Below are positions 44,731 to 53,721 of a stretch of 64,000 bases of DNA, piece after piece. Origin of the DNA: Amycolatopsis sp. 195334CR. GTDB lineage: Bacteria; Actinomycetota; Actinomycetes; Mycobacteriales; Pseudonocardiaceae. A model generated the notes under the pieces. That model had not been told where the DNA came from. It was given only the letters and a program-made list of their open reading frames with translations, and did not search any database. Position 1 is the stretch's first letter. Every line of letters begins with the position of its first letter. The position numbers were made by a program, and so were the translations under genes. Location: NCBI RefSeq assembly GCF_017309385.1, contig NZ_JAFJMJ010000003.1, positions 372,001 to 436,000 on the forward strand, written 5' to 3'.

Positions 44731-45706
44731 ATGGGACGGCGGCAGCACGCCGGAAGGCTGCGCGGTAGTCGCGCGGGCGTTGTCCCGTGTGCTTGGCGAA
44801 GAGGGCGGCGAAGGTTCCGGCGTCCCGATAGCCGACTGCCGTGGCGATGCTGGCGACGGTGCGGTCCGTCGTTTCGAGAAGGTGACGGGCGCGACGGACG
44901 CGCGACGACTGCAGGTGGCTGAGCGGGGTCTGGCCGGTCTCGTCGGCGAAGCGCCGCAGCAACGTCCGCGTGCTGACCTTGAACGTGTCGGCTAGCGCGC
45001 CGAGGTCGTATGGGGCGGCGAGGTTCTGGTCGAGCTGGCGCATGACGCGGCGGGAGAACTCGTTGCCGGGCTGCGGAAGAAGCCGCGCGTCGACGTAGGG
45101 AGTTTGCGACGACCGCGCGTCGTCGACGAGTGCCATCCGCGCGGTCGTCCTGGCGACACCGGCGCCGCTGTGTTCGCGGATCAGTTCCAGCGCGAAGTCG
45201 TACATGGCGCTGAAGGCCGCGGTCGTCGTCACCCCGGTGTCGGTGACGACGAGGTGCTCGGGCCGGACCTCAGCGCCGGGACACCGATGAGCCAATTCCT
45301 CCGCGAAGAGCCATGACGTCGTGACCCGGCGTCCCTGGAGAAGCCCGGCCTCGGCGAGCAGGAACGCACCGACACAGATCGAAACGACGGCGTTTCCCGC
45401 GGCAGCGTGCGAGCGGATCGCCGCGACTTCCGGGGCGAGGGATGCGAGCTTCGCGTCCACGTCGAGGCCCGGCACGAGCTCGAACCCCGGCACGACAAGC
45501 ACATCGACCTCGCGCAGTGCGGAGACGGCCAACGCCACACCACCCGACGCAGTGACGCGACGACGAGGCGAAACGACCGACACCTCGTACCCGGCGCGGC
45601 CCGGGCCGGCCACGTGCGTGGCCATCGTCAGGAGGTCGGGGACGCCGAACACCTCGGACGCGAAGCAGCCCGGATAGGCCAGGATGCCAACCCGCAGCAC
45701 GCTCAC
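44729..45706 (-). CDS. GlxA-type AraC family regulator (DJ-1/PfpI domain)
   Basis: 325 residues. Residues 1-180 are a DJ-1/PfpI amidotransferase-like domain with C111 (VVSICVGAFLLAEAGLL) at the nucleophile-elbow position; residues ~220-320 carry two AraC helix-turn-helix motifs (DLGALADTFKVSTRTLLRRFADETG, VASIATAVGYRDAGTFAALFAKHTG). It is divergent from the dienelactone hydrolase gene and probably regulates it through an inverted repeat in the gap. Confidence 0.92.
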   Translation of the reverse strand: MSVLRVGILAYPGCFASEVFGVPDLLTMATHVAGPGRAGYEVSVVSPRRRVTASGGVALAVSALREVDVLVVPGFELVPGLDVDAKLASLAPEVAAIRSHAAAGNAVVSICVGAFLLAEAGLLQGRRVTTSWLFAEELAHRCPGAEVRPEHLVVTDTGVTTTAAFSAMYDFALELIREHSGAGVARTTARMALVDDARSSQTPYVDARLLPQPGNEFSRRVMRQLDQNLAAPYDLGALADTFKVSTRTLLRRFADETGQTPLSHLQSSRVRRARHLLETTDRTVASIATAVGYRDAGTFAALFAKHTGQRPRDYRAAFRRAAAVP

Positions 45707-45756
45707 GCCGGCCTCCTCACCGCCTGCACCTCAATGGCGAGATTACCCCGATACAT

Positions 45757-45775
45757 GGCGATCTGGCCTATCGCC
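45757..45775. promoter_or_regulatory. Candidate operator for the GlxA-type regulator
   Basis: GGCGAT-N7-ATCGCC is a perfect inverted repeat, and TGGCG half-sites recur at 45735 and 45780. It lies in the 99-bp divergent gap, 31 nt before the hydrolase start. Confidence 0.5.
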
Positions 45776-45805
45776 TTGGATGGCGTATCCGGCCACGCTG
45801 TCCGC

Positions 45806-46612
45806 ATGAACGACGCGATCAGAGACTTTGCCCGCCGGGAAGTGGACGTGGACGGGGTGGTGAAGACGGTCTATGTCGCGGGTTCCGGAACGGCCGTGGT
45901 GTTGATGCCGGAGATGCCGGGCATCAGCCCGGACGTCCTTCGGTTTGCGCGGTGGGTACGGGATGCGGGCTTCACCGTCTACGTGCCTTCACTGTTCGGG
46001 GTCGACGACGCCTATCCCACGGCTGAGGACGGTGCGGAAGTTGTGCGTCGCGCGTGCGTCAGTGCCGAGTTCCGCGCGTTCGCTGGCGGCGGCACGAGTC
46101 CCGTCACGGCGTGGCTGCGTGGGCTCGCGCGGCAAGCTCATGCCGATTGCGGAGGTCCGGGAGTCGGGGTGATCGGCATGTGTTTCACCGGCAACTTCGC
46201 TCTCACCATGGCGCTCGAGCCAGCCGTGGTCGCGCCCGTGGTGAACCACCCGTCGTTGCCGCTGGACGACCCGGCCGGCTTGGAAATCAGCGACGAGGAC
46301 GCGCGGGCGGTCCGGGAGCGTGTCGTGCGGGATGGACTGAAGGTTCTCGCGTACCGCTTCGACGACGACCGCTGGTGCACCGGGCAACGCTTCGCCGCCT
46401 ACCGCGCGCTTCTCGGCGACGCCTTCGACGGGCGCGTGCTTCCGGGCAGTTCCGCGAACACGAACCCGCCGCCGTTCTTCCGCGAGATGGTCGGTTCGCC
46501 GCACAGCGTCGTCACCGCCCACTTCGTCGACGAGGACGGACACCCGACGCGGAAGGCCAGGGACGAAATCCTCGCGTTCCTGACCGACCGTCTCAACGGG
46601 ACCCACGACTGA
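45806..46612 (+). CDS. Dienelactone hydrolase family protein
   Basis: 268 residues, alpha/beta hydrolase. C126 in GMCFTGNF is the cysteine nucleophile at the elbow, E36 (MPEMPG) matches the activating glutamate, and the His lies near 245 (HFVDEDGHP). Dienelactone hydrolases open lactones in chloroaromatic breakdown, but many members act on other esters; no aromatic-degradation genes are next to it. Start ATG 45806, chosen because upstream codons run into the divergent promoter. Confidence 0.88.
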   Translation: MNDAIRDFARREVDVDGVVKTVYVAGSGTAVVLMPEMPGISPDVLRFARWVRDAGFTVYVPSLFGVDDAYPTAEDGAEVVRRACVSAEFRAFAGGGTSPVTAWLRGLARQAHADCGGPGVGVIGMCFTGNFALTMALEPAVVAPVVNHPSLPLDDPAGLEISDEDARAVRERVVRDGLKVLAYRFDDDRWCTGQRFAAYRALLGDAFDGRVLPGSSANTNPPPFFREMVGSPHSVVTAHFVDEDGHPTRKARDEILAFLTDRLNGTHD

Positions 46613-47131
46613 TCGGTGTTTGCTTCCCGATGCGCGGGCGGCTGAGGTGCCGCCGCGATCACGGGTTCGTCTCGACGGTTGTTTGGTCGGTCCGGTGCGG
46701 GGGTGCATGTATCCGGTGGTGGGGCAGCCGGTGGAGCTGCTGAGCGACCGCGTTTTGGCGGGTGCGGGCCCTGCTGACCGGGATCGGCTGTCTTTCGGTT
46801 GAGGTGGTGCCGGGTCAGCTGGCGTGGGCCGCAGTCGGCAGGAGTGGGCTGCGGTCGCTGGCGTGGGCCGCAGTCGGCAGGCGTGGGGCGCAGTCGGCAG
46901 GAGTGGGCCGCGGTCGCTGGCGTGGGCCGCGGTCGGCAGGCGTGGGCCGCGGTGGCTGGGGTGGGCGCTGGCTGGGGTGGGGCTCGGTCGGCAGGCGTGG
47001 GGCGGGGCGGCTGGCGTGGGCCGCGGTCGGCTGAGGCGGGGCTGCGATCGGCTGGGTGGCGCCGCGGTCGGCTGGGGTGGGGGCTCGGTCGGCTGGATTG
47101 AGGTGGGGACGGTTGGAAGCCAGGTGTGCTG
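46613..47131. other. Intergenic region upstream of the IS30 element
   Basis: About 520 bp without a supported gene. The first ~190 bp have a 60-codon opening (46620-46802) of doubtful coding character; the rest is a GC-rich minisatellite (46821-47100) leading up to the palindrome that the IS interrupts. Confidence 0.65.
46821..47100. repeat. 19-20 bp minisatellite next to the IS30 element
   Basis: About 14-15 head-to-tail units of consensus GGCGTGGGCCGCGGTCGGCA with variants ending GGTCGCT. Divergence increases towards the right end. Confidence 0.88.
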
Positions 47132-47174
47132 CCACGAATGTGGCTTTCGAGGCATCGGCGGGGCTCGAAAGCCA

Positions 47175-48261
47175 GGTTGTCTCAATCGGTTGTTGCAAGT
47201 GGCGGCAGCTGATAGGAGATCTCTCATGCCAGGACCCCGGTTGACGTGCGAGGAACGAGTGATGATCCAGAACGGTCTGGATCAAGGACTTACCCAGGAC
47301 GCGATCGCGAAAGTCCTGGGTAAGTCACCCTCGACGATTTCCCGTGAGGTACGCCGCGGCGGTGGACCGCGGTGTTCCAGGCCCGGCACCACGATCACTG
47401 GCCGGCCTCGCCGCTACCGGGCCGACCGAGCCCAGCGTCTGGCCATCGAACGCGGCCGGCGCCCGAAACCCCACCTGCTGGCAGGTGAGCTGGCGGCGGT
47501 GGTGACCGGTCTGCTGGAAGCGGACTGGTCACCCCAGCAGATCTCGCAGATGCTGCCGACGTTGTTCCCCGATGATGAGGCTATGCGGGTGAGTCACGAG
47601 ACGATCTATCAGTCGTTGTTCGTCCAAGGCCGTGGTGAGCTGCGGCGGGAACTGGCCGCTCACCTGCGCAGCGGCCGCACCGGCCGCCGATCCCGCGCGG
47701 CCACCGGGGCGCGCCGCGCGGGCCGTATCGCCGGCATGGTCCCGATCAGCCAGCGTCCCGCCACCGCCACCGACCGGGCCGTTCCCGGGCACTGGGAAGG
47801 CGACCTGCTCCTGGGCGGTACCGGCAAGGGCGCGGTGATCACCCTGGTCGAGCGGACCTCGAGGTTCGTGCTGCTGGCACCACTACCGGACAGTCACAAA
47901 GCCCTCGACGTCCGCACACTGCTCACCGGCATGATCACCGCCCTGCCCGACACGCTCACCCAATCGCTGACCTGGGACCAGGGCAACGAGATGGCCCAGC
48001 ACGCCCAGTTCACCCTCGACACCGGCCTGCAGGTCTACTTCTGCGACCCACACAGCCCCTGGCAACGCGGCAGCAACGAAAACACCAACGGCCTGCTCCG
48101 CCAGTACTGGCCCAAAGGCTCAGACCTACGCCACCTCACCCAAACCCACTGCGACACCATCGCCCAGCGCCTGAACACCCGCCCACGCAAAACCCTCAAC
48201 TGGCACACTCCAGCACAAACACTCGACAAAGCCCTACTTGCAACAACCAGTTGAGACCGCC
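47175..48261 (+). mobile_element. IS30 family insertion sequence, complete
   Basis: 1,087 bp. The ends share an imperfect inverted repeat: GTCTCAATCGGTTGTTGCAAGT (47179-47200) against the complement of 48236-48257 with two mismatches, and GG outer ends. The flanks carry a 3-bp duplication CCA (47172-47174 and 48262-48264), which fits IS30 elements. The single transposase gene is intact, so the insertion looks recent. Confidence 0.9.
47226..48254 (+). CDS. IS30 family transposase
   Basis: 342 residues. N-terminal helix-turn-helix (LTQDAIAKVLGKSPSTISREVRRGG), then the rve-type catalytic core with Asp in PGHWEGDLLLG, Asp in LTWDQGNEMAQH and Glu in SPWQRGSNENTNGLLRQYWPKG, the IS30 DDE triad and its conserved tail. 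The ATG at 47226 is preferred; the frame stays open far upstream only because it crosses the minisatellite. No frameshift or stop is seen. Confidence 0.94.
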   Translation: MPGPRLTCEERVMIQNGLDQGLTQDAIAKVLGKSPSTISREVRRGGGPRCSRPGTTITGRPRRYRADRAQRLAIERGRRPKPHLLAGELAAVVTGLLEADWSPQQISQMLPTLFPDDEAMRVSHETIYQSLFVQGRGELRRELAAHLRSGRTGRRSRAATGARRAGRIAGMVPISQRPATATDRAVPGHWEGDLLLGGTGKGAVITLVERTSRFVLLAPLPDSHKALDVRTLLTGMITALPDTLTQSLTWDQGNEMAQHAQFTLDTGLQVYFCDPHSPWQRGSNENTNGLLRQYWPKGSDLRHLTQTHCDTIAQRLNTRPRKTLNWHTPAQTLDKALLATTS

Positions 48262-48277
48262 CCACATTCGTGGAGGG

Positions 48278-48823
48278 TCAGCTGGTGTGCCAGGCGGTGG
48301 CGAGCAGGTCCCGCGTCTGGTTCAGCAGTTGTGGCAGCACCTTCGTGTGGCCGATCACCGGCATGAAGTTCGCATCGCCGCCCCAGCGGGGGACCAGGTG
48401 CTGGTGCAGGTGCGCGGCGATCCCCGCGCCCGCGATGACGCCCTGGTTCATGCCCAGGTTGAACCCGTGCGCATCCGACACCTTCCGCACCACGCCCATC
48501 GCGTGCTGCGTGAAGCGCGCCAGCTCCACCGTCTCCTCATCGGTGAGATCGGTGTAGTCGGCCACGTGCCGGTAAGGCACCACCATCAGGTGCCCCGGGT
48601 TGTACGGGTACAGGTTCAGCACCGCGTACACCGTCTCGCCCCGGGCCAGGATCAGGGCCTCGGCATCATCCAGGTCGACCAGGCGGCAGAACGGGCAGCC
48701 CGTGGGCTGGTCCCCCTCCGGCTTGTTCTCGCCCTGGATGTAGGCCAGCCGGTGCGGGGTCCACAGCCGCTGCAGGGCGTCGGGCACGCCGACGCCGTCC
48801 TGCGCCTCGAATTCCGGCTTCAC
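48278..48823 (-). CDS. HIT family protein, AP4A phosphorylase type (Rv2613c-like)
   Basis: 181 residues. HIT motif [10 protein letters not shown], with GCPFCRLV near residue 35 and [17 protein letters not shown]. The Rv2613c type phosphorolyses diadenosine tetraphosphate; that activity is from literature memory. Its GTG overlaps the thrS stop (GTGA), so it is co-translated with thrS, as in mycobacteria. The remains of its terminator palindrome lie just beyond, broken by the IS30 element. Confidence 0.9.
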   Translation of the reverse strand: MKPEFEAQDGVGVPDALQRLWTPHRLAYIQGENKPEGDQPTGCPFCRLVDLDDAEALILARGETVYAVLNLYPYNPGHLMVVPYRHVADYTDLTDEETVELARFTQHAMGVVRKVSDAHGFNLGMNQGVIAGAGIAAHLHQHLVPRWGGDANFMPVIGHTKVLPQLLNQTRDLLATAWHTS

Positions 48824-50880
48824 GCGAGAACCGCTCCGAAGCTCTCCGACGAGGGCGAGGTGTTCTCCCGGCGGCCGATCCAGGCGCTGATCGCCTCCAC
48901 CGCGGTGTCCACCGGGACCCCGTTGACCTGGGTGCCGTCGCGGAAGCGGAACGACACCGAACCGGACTCCACGTCCTTGCCGCCCGCCAGCAGCATGAAC
49001 GGCACCTTCTGCATGGTGTGCGTGCGGATCTTCTTCTGCATCCGGTCGTCGCCGAGGTCCAGCTCGACCCGGATCCCCTTGGTGCGCAACGCCTTCTCCA
49101 CCCCGCGCAGGTGCTCGGTGTGCTCGTCGGCGATCGGGATGCCGACCACCTGCACCGGCGACAGCCACGCCGGGAACGCGCCGGCGTAGTGCTCGGTGAG
49201 CACGCCGAAGAACCTCTCGATCGAGCCGAACAGCGCCCGGTGGATCATCACCGGCCGCTTCCGCTCCCCACCGGCCGCGGTGTACTCCAGCTCGAACAGC
49301 TCGGGCAGGTTGAAGTCCAGCTGGATGGTCGACATCTGCCAGGTGCGGCCGAGCGCGTCCTTGGCCTGCACCGAGATCTTCGGCCCGTAGAACGCCGCGC
49401 CACCGGGGTCCGGCACCAGGTCGAGGCCGGAGTCGGCGGCCGCCTCCCGCAGCACCTCGGTGGCCCGCTCCCACACCTCGTCCGAGCCGACGTACTTCTC
49501 GTCGTTCCGGGTGGACAGTTCGAGGTAGAAGTCGTCCAGCCCGTAGTCCCGCAGCAGGCCGAGCACGAAGCCCAGCAGGGACTTCAGCTCCTCCCCAACC
49601 TGTTCCTCGGTGCAGAAGATGTGCGCGTCGTCCTGCGTCATGCCGCGCACGCGGGTGAGGCCGTGCACCACGCCCGACTTCTCGTACCGGTACACCGAGC
49701 CGAACTCGAACATGCGCAGCGGCAGCTCGCGGTAGGACCTCCCGCGCGAGCGGAAAATCAGGTCGTGGAACGGGCAGTTCATCGGCTTGAGGTAGTAGTC
49801 CTGCCCCGGCCGCCGGACCGTGCCGTCCTCGTTGTACTCCGCGTCCAGGTGCATCGGCGGGTACATGCCGTCCTTATACCAGCCGAGGTGCCCGGAGATC
49901 TCGAACAGCGAGGCCTTGGTGATGTGCGGCGAGTTGACGAAGTCGTAGCCCGCTTCGACGTGCCGCTGCCGCGAGTAGTTCTCCAGCTCCTGCCGGATGA
50001 TCCCGCCCTTGGGGTGGAACACCGCCAGGCCCGAGCCGATCTCGTCGGGGAAGGAGAACAGGTCCAGCTCGGCGCCGAGCTTGCGGTGGTCGCGCCGCTC
50101 CGCCTCGGCCAGCATCTCCAGGTAGTGCTCCTGGGCCTCCGCCGACTCCCACGCGGTGCCGTAGATCCGCTGCAGCTGCGGGTTCTTCTCGTTGCCGCGC
50201 CAGTACGCCGCCGCGACGCGGGTCAGCTTGAAGGCCGGGATGTGCTTGGTGGTCGGGATGTGCGGGCCGCGGCACAGGTCGCCCCACACCCGTTCCTTGG
50301 TGCGCGGGTCGAGGTTGTCGTAGACGGTCAGCTCGCCGCCGCCGACCTCCATCACCTCGGAAGTGTCCACATCGGACTTGATGTCCACCAGCTCGAGCTT
50401 GAACGGCTCGGCCGCCAGCTCCGCCTTGGCCGCCTCGACCGATTCCAGTACGCGGCGGGAGAACTGCTGCGACCCCTTGATGATCTGCTTCATCCGCTTT
50501 TCCAGCGCCTGCAGGTCTTCCGGGGTGAACGGGGTGTCGACGGCGAAGTCGTAGTAAAAGCCGTCCTTGACCGGCGGGCCGATGCCCAACTTCGCCTCGG
50601 GGAACTGCTGCTGCACCGCCTGGGCGAGCACGTGCGCGCACGAGTGGCGGATCACCGAGCGGCCGTCCTCGGTGTTCGCCGCCACCGGCTCGACCTCGGT
50701 GTCGGATTCGGGCACCCAGGCCAGATCCCGGAGCTTGCCCTCGGCGTCGCGCACCACCACGATGGCGTCCGGGCCCTTGCCCGGGAGGCCGGCTTCGCGG
50801 ACCGCCGCACTCGCCGTAGTGCCCGCGGTGACCACCACGCGTTCGGACGGGGTGGCCGCGGTTGGCGAGAACTCTGACAC
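48820..50880 (-). CDS. thrS: Threonine-tRNA ligase
   Basis: 686 residues. TGS domain (1-65), editing-like domain ([15 protein letters not shown], HxxxH, and HSCAH), class II catalytic domain with motif 2 ([34 protein letters not shown]) and motif 3 ([15 protein letters not shown]), then an anticodon-binding domain. It charges tRNA-Thr. The GTG at 50880 has GAGGAG 6 nt upstream. No T-box leader was recognised in front of it. Confidence 0.96.
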   Translation of the reverse strand: MSEFSPTAATPSERVVVTAGTTASAAVREAGLPGKGPDAIVVVRDAEGKLRDLAWVPESDTEVEPVAANTEDGRSVIRHSCAHVLAQAVQQQFPEAKLGIGPPVKDGFYYDFAVDTPFTPEDLQALEKRMKQIIKGSQQFSRRVLESVEAAKAELAAEPFKLELVDIKSDVDTSEVMEVGGGELTVYDNLDPRTKERVWGDLCRGPHIPTTKHIPAFKLTRVAAAYWRGNEKNPQLQRIYGTAWESAEAQEHYLEMLAEAERRDHRKLGAELDLFSFPDEIGSGLAVFHPKGGIIRQELENYSRQRHVEAGYDFVNSPHITKASLFEISGHLGWYKDGMYPPMHLDAEYNEDGTVRRPGQDYYLKPMNCPFHDLIFRSRGRSYRELPLRMFEFGSVYRYEKSGVVHGLTRVRGMTQDDAHIFCTEEQVGEELKSLLGFVLGLLRDYGLDDFYLELSTRNDEKYVGSDEVWERATEVLREAAADSGLDLVPDPGGAAFYGPKISVQAKDALGRTWQMSTIQLDFNLPELFELEYTAAGGERKRPVMIHRALFGSIERFFGVLTEHYAGAFPAWLSPVQVVGIPIADEHTEHLRGVEKALRTKGIRVELDLGDDRMQKKIRTHTMQKVPFMLLAGGKDVESGSVSFRFRDGTQVNGVPVDTAVEAISAWIGRRENTSPSSESFGAVLA

Positions 50881-51438
50881 GGTGGGCTCCTCAGCTGGGT
50901 GTTCCGATGACTCCCGTGATGCTAGCCGTCGTGGTCGGGGCTGCTCACACGTGTCGCGGGCCAACGGCGCTCGTCCGTGGAAAAACGGTGGGAACGGGCC
51001 GTGGGCGTGGTTCGGAACGGGACTGCGGAACCGTTGGCCAGTCGGCGGGTGCGGTCGCCAGTGAGCAGTCGCCAGTCGCGGTCAGCGGGGGTGGCGGGGA
51101 GTAGTTCGGTCGGTGCGAGGGCTGAGGTCGAGTCGCCCAGCGACTGCGCTGTCGCTGGGCTGGGGGCGGCCAGCGGGAAGTGCCCGGTCGGGGCGGCCAG
51201 TTGTGACGGCTGGGGCCGAGGTCGACAGCAGCGACGTCCCCGGATCGAGGTGGCAGGCCGCGACGGCCGGGACTGAGGTGACCAGCAGCGAGCCCCGGAT
51301 CGAGGCGGCAGGCCGCGACAGCTGGGGCGGAGGTCGACAGCAGCGATGTCCCAGGAAGCGGCGGGCCGGGTATACGGCCATCCAGGACGGCAGCGCCGTC
51401 GCGAGGGCGGCCTGGTGGCGGGGCAGCCTAGAGGCAGG
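50881..51438. other. Intergenic region between the nitroreductase and thrS genes
   Basis: 558 bp without a supported gene. It must contain the thrS promoter and leader (probably the first 150 bp, 50881-51030, which is less repetitive) and the nitroreductase 3' region; the middle is a ~56-bp tandem repeat. Confidence 0.6.
51205..51369. repeat. ~56-bp tandem repeat
   Basis: Three units start at 51205, 51262 and 51317 (periods 57 and 55). Each contains a GACAGCAGCGA or GACCAGCAGCGA block and a CCCCGGATCGAGG-type block followed by GGCAGGCCGCGAC; the third is degenerate at its end. Confidence 0.78.
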
Positions 51439-52053
51439 TCAGAGGGTGTCGACGACCTGGTCGAAGCCGAGGCGGGGCAGGCGGTCGTACCAGGGGCTCT
51501 CCCCCGGCTTGCCGACGTTCACCACGACCAGCGACTTCCACGGCCGGTCGTGGAAGAACTCCTTGTCCACGCCCTGGGCGTCGAAGCCGGTCAGGGGGCC
51601 GGCGGCCAGGCCCGCCGCGCGCACGCCGATGATGAAGTAGCCCACCTGCAGCAGAGCGTTCGACTTGGCCGTCTCGAAGCGGACGTCCTCTTCGGCGAAG
51701 TAGTCCTTGGCGCCCGGGTTGTGCGGGAACAACCGCGGGAGGTTCTGGTGGAACTCGGTGTCGGCGGCCAGGATGACGGTCAGCGGCGCGCTCTCGGTCT
51801 TGGCCCGGTTGCCCTCGGCCAGCAGCGGGACCAGGCGCTCCCGCGCCTCCTCGCTGCGCAGCACCAGCGCGCGCAGCGGCTGGATGTTCATCGACGTCGG
51901 CGCCCACTTGACCAGGTCGTAGATGGCCTTGACCTGGTCGTCGCCGACCGGCTCCGCGCTGAACGTGTTGGCCGTCCTCGCCTCGCGGAACAGCAGGTCG
52001 GCGACCTCGCCGTCCAGTGCGAGACCATCGGGGCGGATGTCGGTGGAGGTCAT
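51439..52053 (-). CDS. Nitroreductase family protein (malonic semialdehyde reductase RutE-like)
   Basis: 204 residues, FMN-dependent nitroreductase fold. LLFREARTANTFSAEPV, YDLVKWAPTSMNIQPLRALVL and PLTGFDAQGVDKEFF match the RutE/HadB subgroup. It reduces an aldehyde, nitro or quinone substrate with NAD(P)H; no pyrimidine (rut) genes are around, so the native substrate is unclear. An operator resembling that of the MarR protein lies 45 nt upstream. Confidence 0.89.
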   Translation of the reverse strand: MTSTDIRPDGLALDGEVADLLFREARTANTFSAEPVGDDQVKAIYDLVKWAPTSMNIQPLRALVLRSEEARERLVPLLAEGNRAKTESAPLTVILAADTEFHQNLPRLFPHNPGAKDYFAEEDVRFETAKSNALLQVGYFIIGVRAAGLAAGPLTGFDAQGVDKEFFHDRPWKSLVVVNVGKPGESPWYDRLPRLGFDQVVDTL

Positions 52054-52097
52054 GGTTCGATCCTTCCTGGTGAGTTCCTGACTACCTCCCGCCAACG

Positions 52098-52115
52098 TAG
52101 TTGAGCGCTTGACTA
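52098..52115. promoter_or_regulatory. MarR-like operator upstream of the nitroreductase gene
   Basis: TAGTTGA-GCGC-TTGACTA has the same half-site and 4-nt spacing as the operators of the MarR/YceI pair, with mismatches in the second arm; a TCAACTA half-site follows at 52124. Confidence 0.5.
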
Positions 52116-52152
52116 TTTCGGTTTCAACTAGATTCAGGTCACACCCGGAACC

Positions 52153-53721
52153 TCAGTAAGCCCCGTCACCCATCAGCACCGCGCGCACCGTCTTCCACAG
52201 AATCACCAGATCGAGTGCCAGCGACCAGTCCTCCACGTAGCGCAGGTCGAGCCGGATGCTCTCCGCCCAGCTCAGATCGCTGCGACCGCTGACCTGCCAC
52301 AGCCCGGTCAGCCCCGGCTTGACCAGCAGGCGGCGGCGCGCGTCGGCGGCGTAGGCCTTCGTCTCCTCCGGCAGCGGCGGGCGCGGGCCGACCAGCGACA
52401 TCCGCCCGGTCAGCACGTTGAACAGCTGGGGCAGCTCGTCGAGCGAGTACCGGCGCAGCAGGCCGCCCACCCGGGTGACCCGCGGGTCGCGGCGCATCTT
52501 GAACAGCGGACCGGCGCCTTCGTTGTCCTGGAGCAGCTGCTGGCGCACGGCGTCGGCGTTGACCACCATGGTGCGGAACTTGAGCATGGTGAACGGGTGC
52601 CCGTTGCGGCCGACGCGGCGCTGGCGGTAGATCACCGGCCCGCGGCTGCCCAGCTTGATCGCCACCGCGATGCCCAGCAGCAGCGGCGAGATCATCAGCA
52701 GCAACAGGGCCGACGCGACCCGGTCGACGATCTCCTTGACCAGGCGGCGGCCACCGGTGAAGGTCGGCGCGGTCACCCGCAGCAGGGGCATGCCGAGCAC
52801 CCCGGAGACATTCAGCCGCGGCCCGGCCACCTCCATCAGCACCGGCGCGACCACCATCTCGGCGGCGGTGCCTTCGAGGTCCCAGGCGACCTGCTGCAGC
52901 CGCCGCGGGCTCCAGTACTGGTCCGCGGTGACCGCGACCACGCGGTACCCACCGCGGCGGACGTGGTCGGCGAGTTCGTCGAGCCTGCCGACCACCGGCA
53001 CCCCGTCGAGGTCACCGCTCCCGGGATCGCCCTCACCGGTGAAGGTGCACACCGCTTCGACGCGCCAGCCGACGTGGGATTCGGCGCGGGTGCGCGCGAT
53101 CAGGTCGCGCACGGTTTCCGGACTGCCCGCGGCGAGCACCGGCAGCAGGCAGCCGCCACGGCGGCGCGTGCGGTGGAGCCAGCGGCGGAGCACGTAACGT
53201 TGCGGGAACGAGACCAGTGCGACGGCGGGAATGACGGCGAACACCCACGGCTGCACGGCGAGCGCGCCGAAGAGCAGACCGCCGAGTGCGACCATCACCG
53301 CCGCGGCGAACAGGCCCCGCCCGAGTCTTCGGAACTCCTCGGCGCCCTCACCGAGCACTCTCGGGTTCCACGCCCGGCTGGCCGGAAGCGCGCACACGAC
53401 GGCGAGCACGGTGCCGAGCGCGAGCCACTGCGTGGCCGGCCACTCGGCCCCGAAACCGTGCAGCACGAAGGCTCCCGCGGCGACCACGGCGGTGGTGGCG
53501 ACCAGGTCACCGAGCACCACCATGCTGCGGTAACCGGATTCCCAGTCCGGCGAAGGCCGGTGCGACGCGCGGGAAGCGGGCGCGGGCGGGCGCGGATCGG
53601 CGGGCGCGCTGGGCGCGGCGCGCTGCGGTTGACGGGAAATCGCGGGAAGACCGATGTGGGGCCGCGCATCGTTGACCGGCAACGAATTGACCGGCAATGA
53701 CCGCCGCACCGACTCTTCCAT
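52153..53721 (-). CDS. Polyprenyl-phosphate sugar transferase (exopolysaccharide initiating enzyme)
   Basis: 522 residues. A proline-rich cytoplasmic tail (1-60), four to five membrane helices (~65-180), a Rossmann-like central domain (~190-300), one more helix (~325-345), then the bacterial sugar transferase domain with KLGSRGPVIYRQRRVGRNG, KFRTM, GPLFKMRRDPRVTRVGGLLRRYSLDELPQLFNVL and GLTGLWQVSGRSDLSW. It should load the first sugar phosphate onto undecaprenyl phosphate for a surface polysaccharide. No other polysaccharide genes are adjacent, so it appears alone. Confidence 0.93.
   Translation of the reverse strand: MEESVRRSLPVNSLPVNDARPHIGLPAISRQPQRAAPSAPADPRPPAPASRASHRPSPDWESGYRSMVVLGDLVATTAVVAAGAFVLHGFGAEWPATQWLALGTVLAVVCALPASRAWNPRVLGEGAEEFRRLGRGLFAAAVMVALGGLLFGALAVQPWVFAVIPAVALVSFPQRYVLRRWLHRTRRRGGCLLPVLAAGSPETVRDLIARTRAESHVGWRVEAVCTFTGEGDPGSGDLDGVPVVGRLDELADHVRRGGYRVVAVTADQYWSPRRLQQVAWDLEGTAAEMVVAPVLMEVAGPRLNVSGVLGMPLLRVTAPTFTGGRRLVKEIVDRVASALLLLMISPLLLGIAVAIKLGSRGPVIYRQRRVGRNGHPFTMLKFRTMVVNADAVRQQLLQDNEGAGPLFKMRRDPRVTRVGGLLRRYSLDELPQLFNVLTGRMSLVGPRPPLPEETKAYAADARRRLLVKPGLTGLWQVSGRSDLSWAESIRLDLRYVEDWSLALDLVILWKTVRAVLMGDGAY

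Larger units (their letters stand above)
47132..48273. repeat. Palindromic intergenic element interrupted by IS30
   Basis: The left arm CCACGAATGTGGCTTTCGAG (47132-47151) is, once the IS and one copy of its CCA duplication are removed, the exact reverse complement of CTCGAAAGCCA (47164-47174) joined to CATTCGTGG (48265-48273). The restored element has 20-bp arms and a 12-nt loop and ends 5 nt from the stop of the HIT gene, so it probably served as that gene's terminator. Confidence 0.85.

Noticed and set aside
46620..46802. 60-codon plus-strand opening after the dienelactone hydrolase gene
   Set aside because: No ribosome site, no recognisable family, and composition like the neighbouring non-coding DNA; could be a decayed gene end, but unsupported.
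46824..47225. In-frame 134-codon N-terminal extension of the IS30 transposase
   Set aside because: It would cross the IS end and the minisatellite; the transposase starts normally at 47226 just after the helix-turn-helix-compatible ATG.
50881..51030. T-box leader in front of thrS
   Set aside because: No T-box core sequence or antiterminator fold was recognisable.
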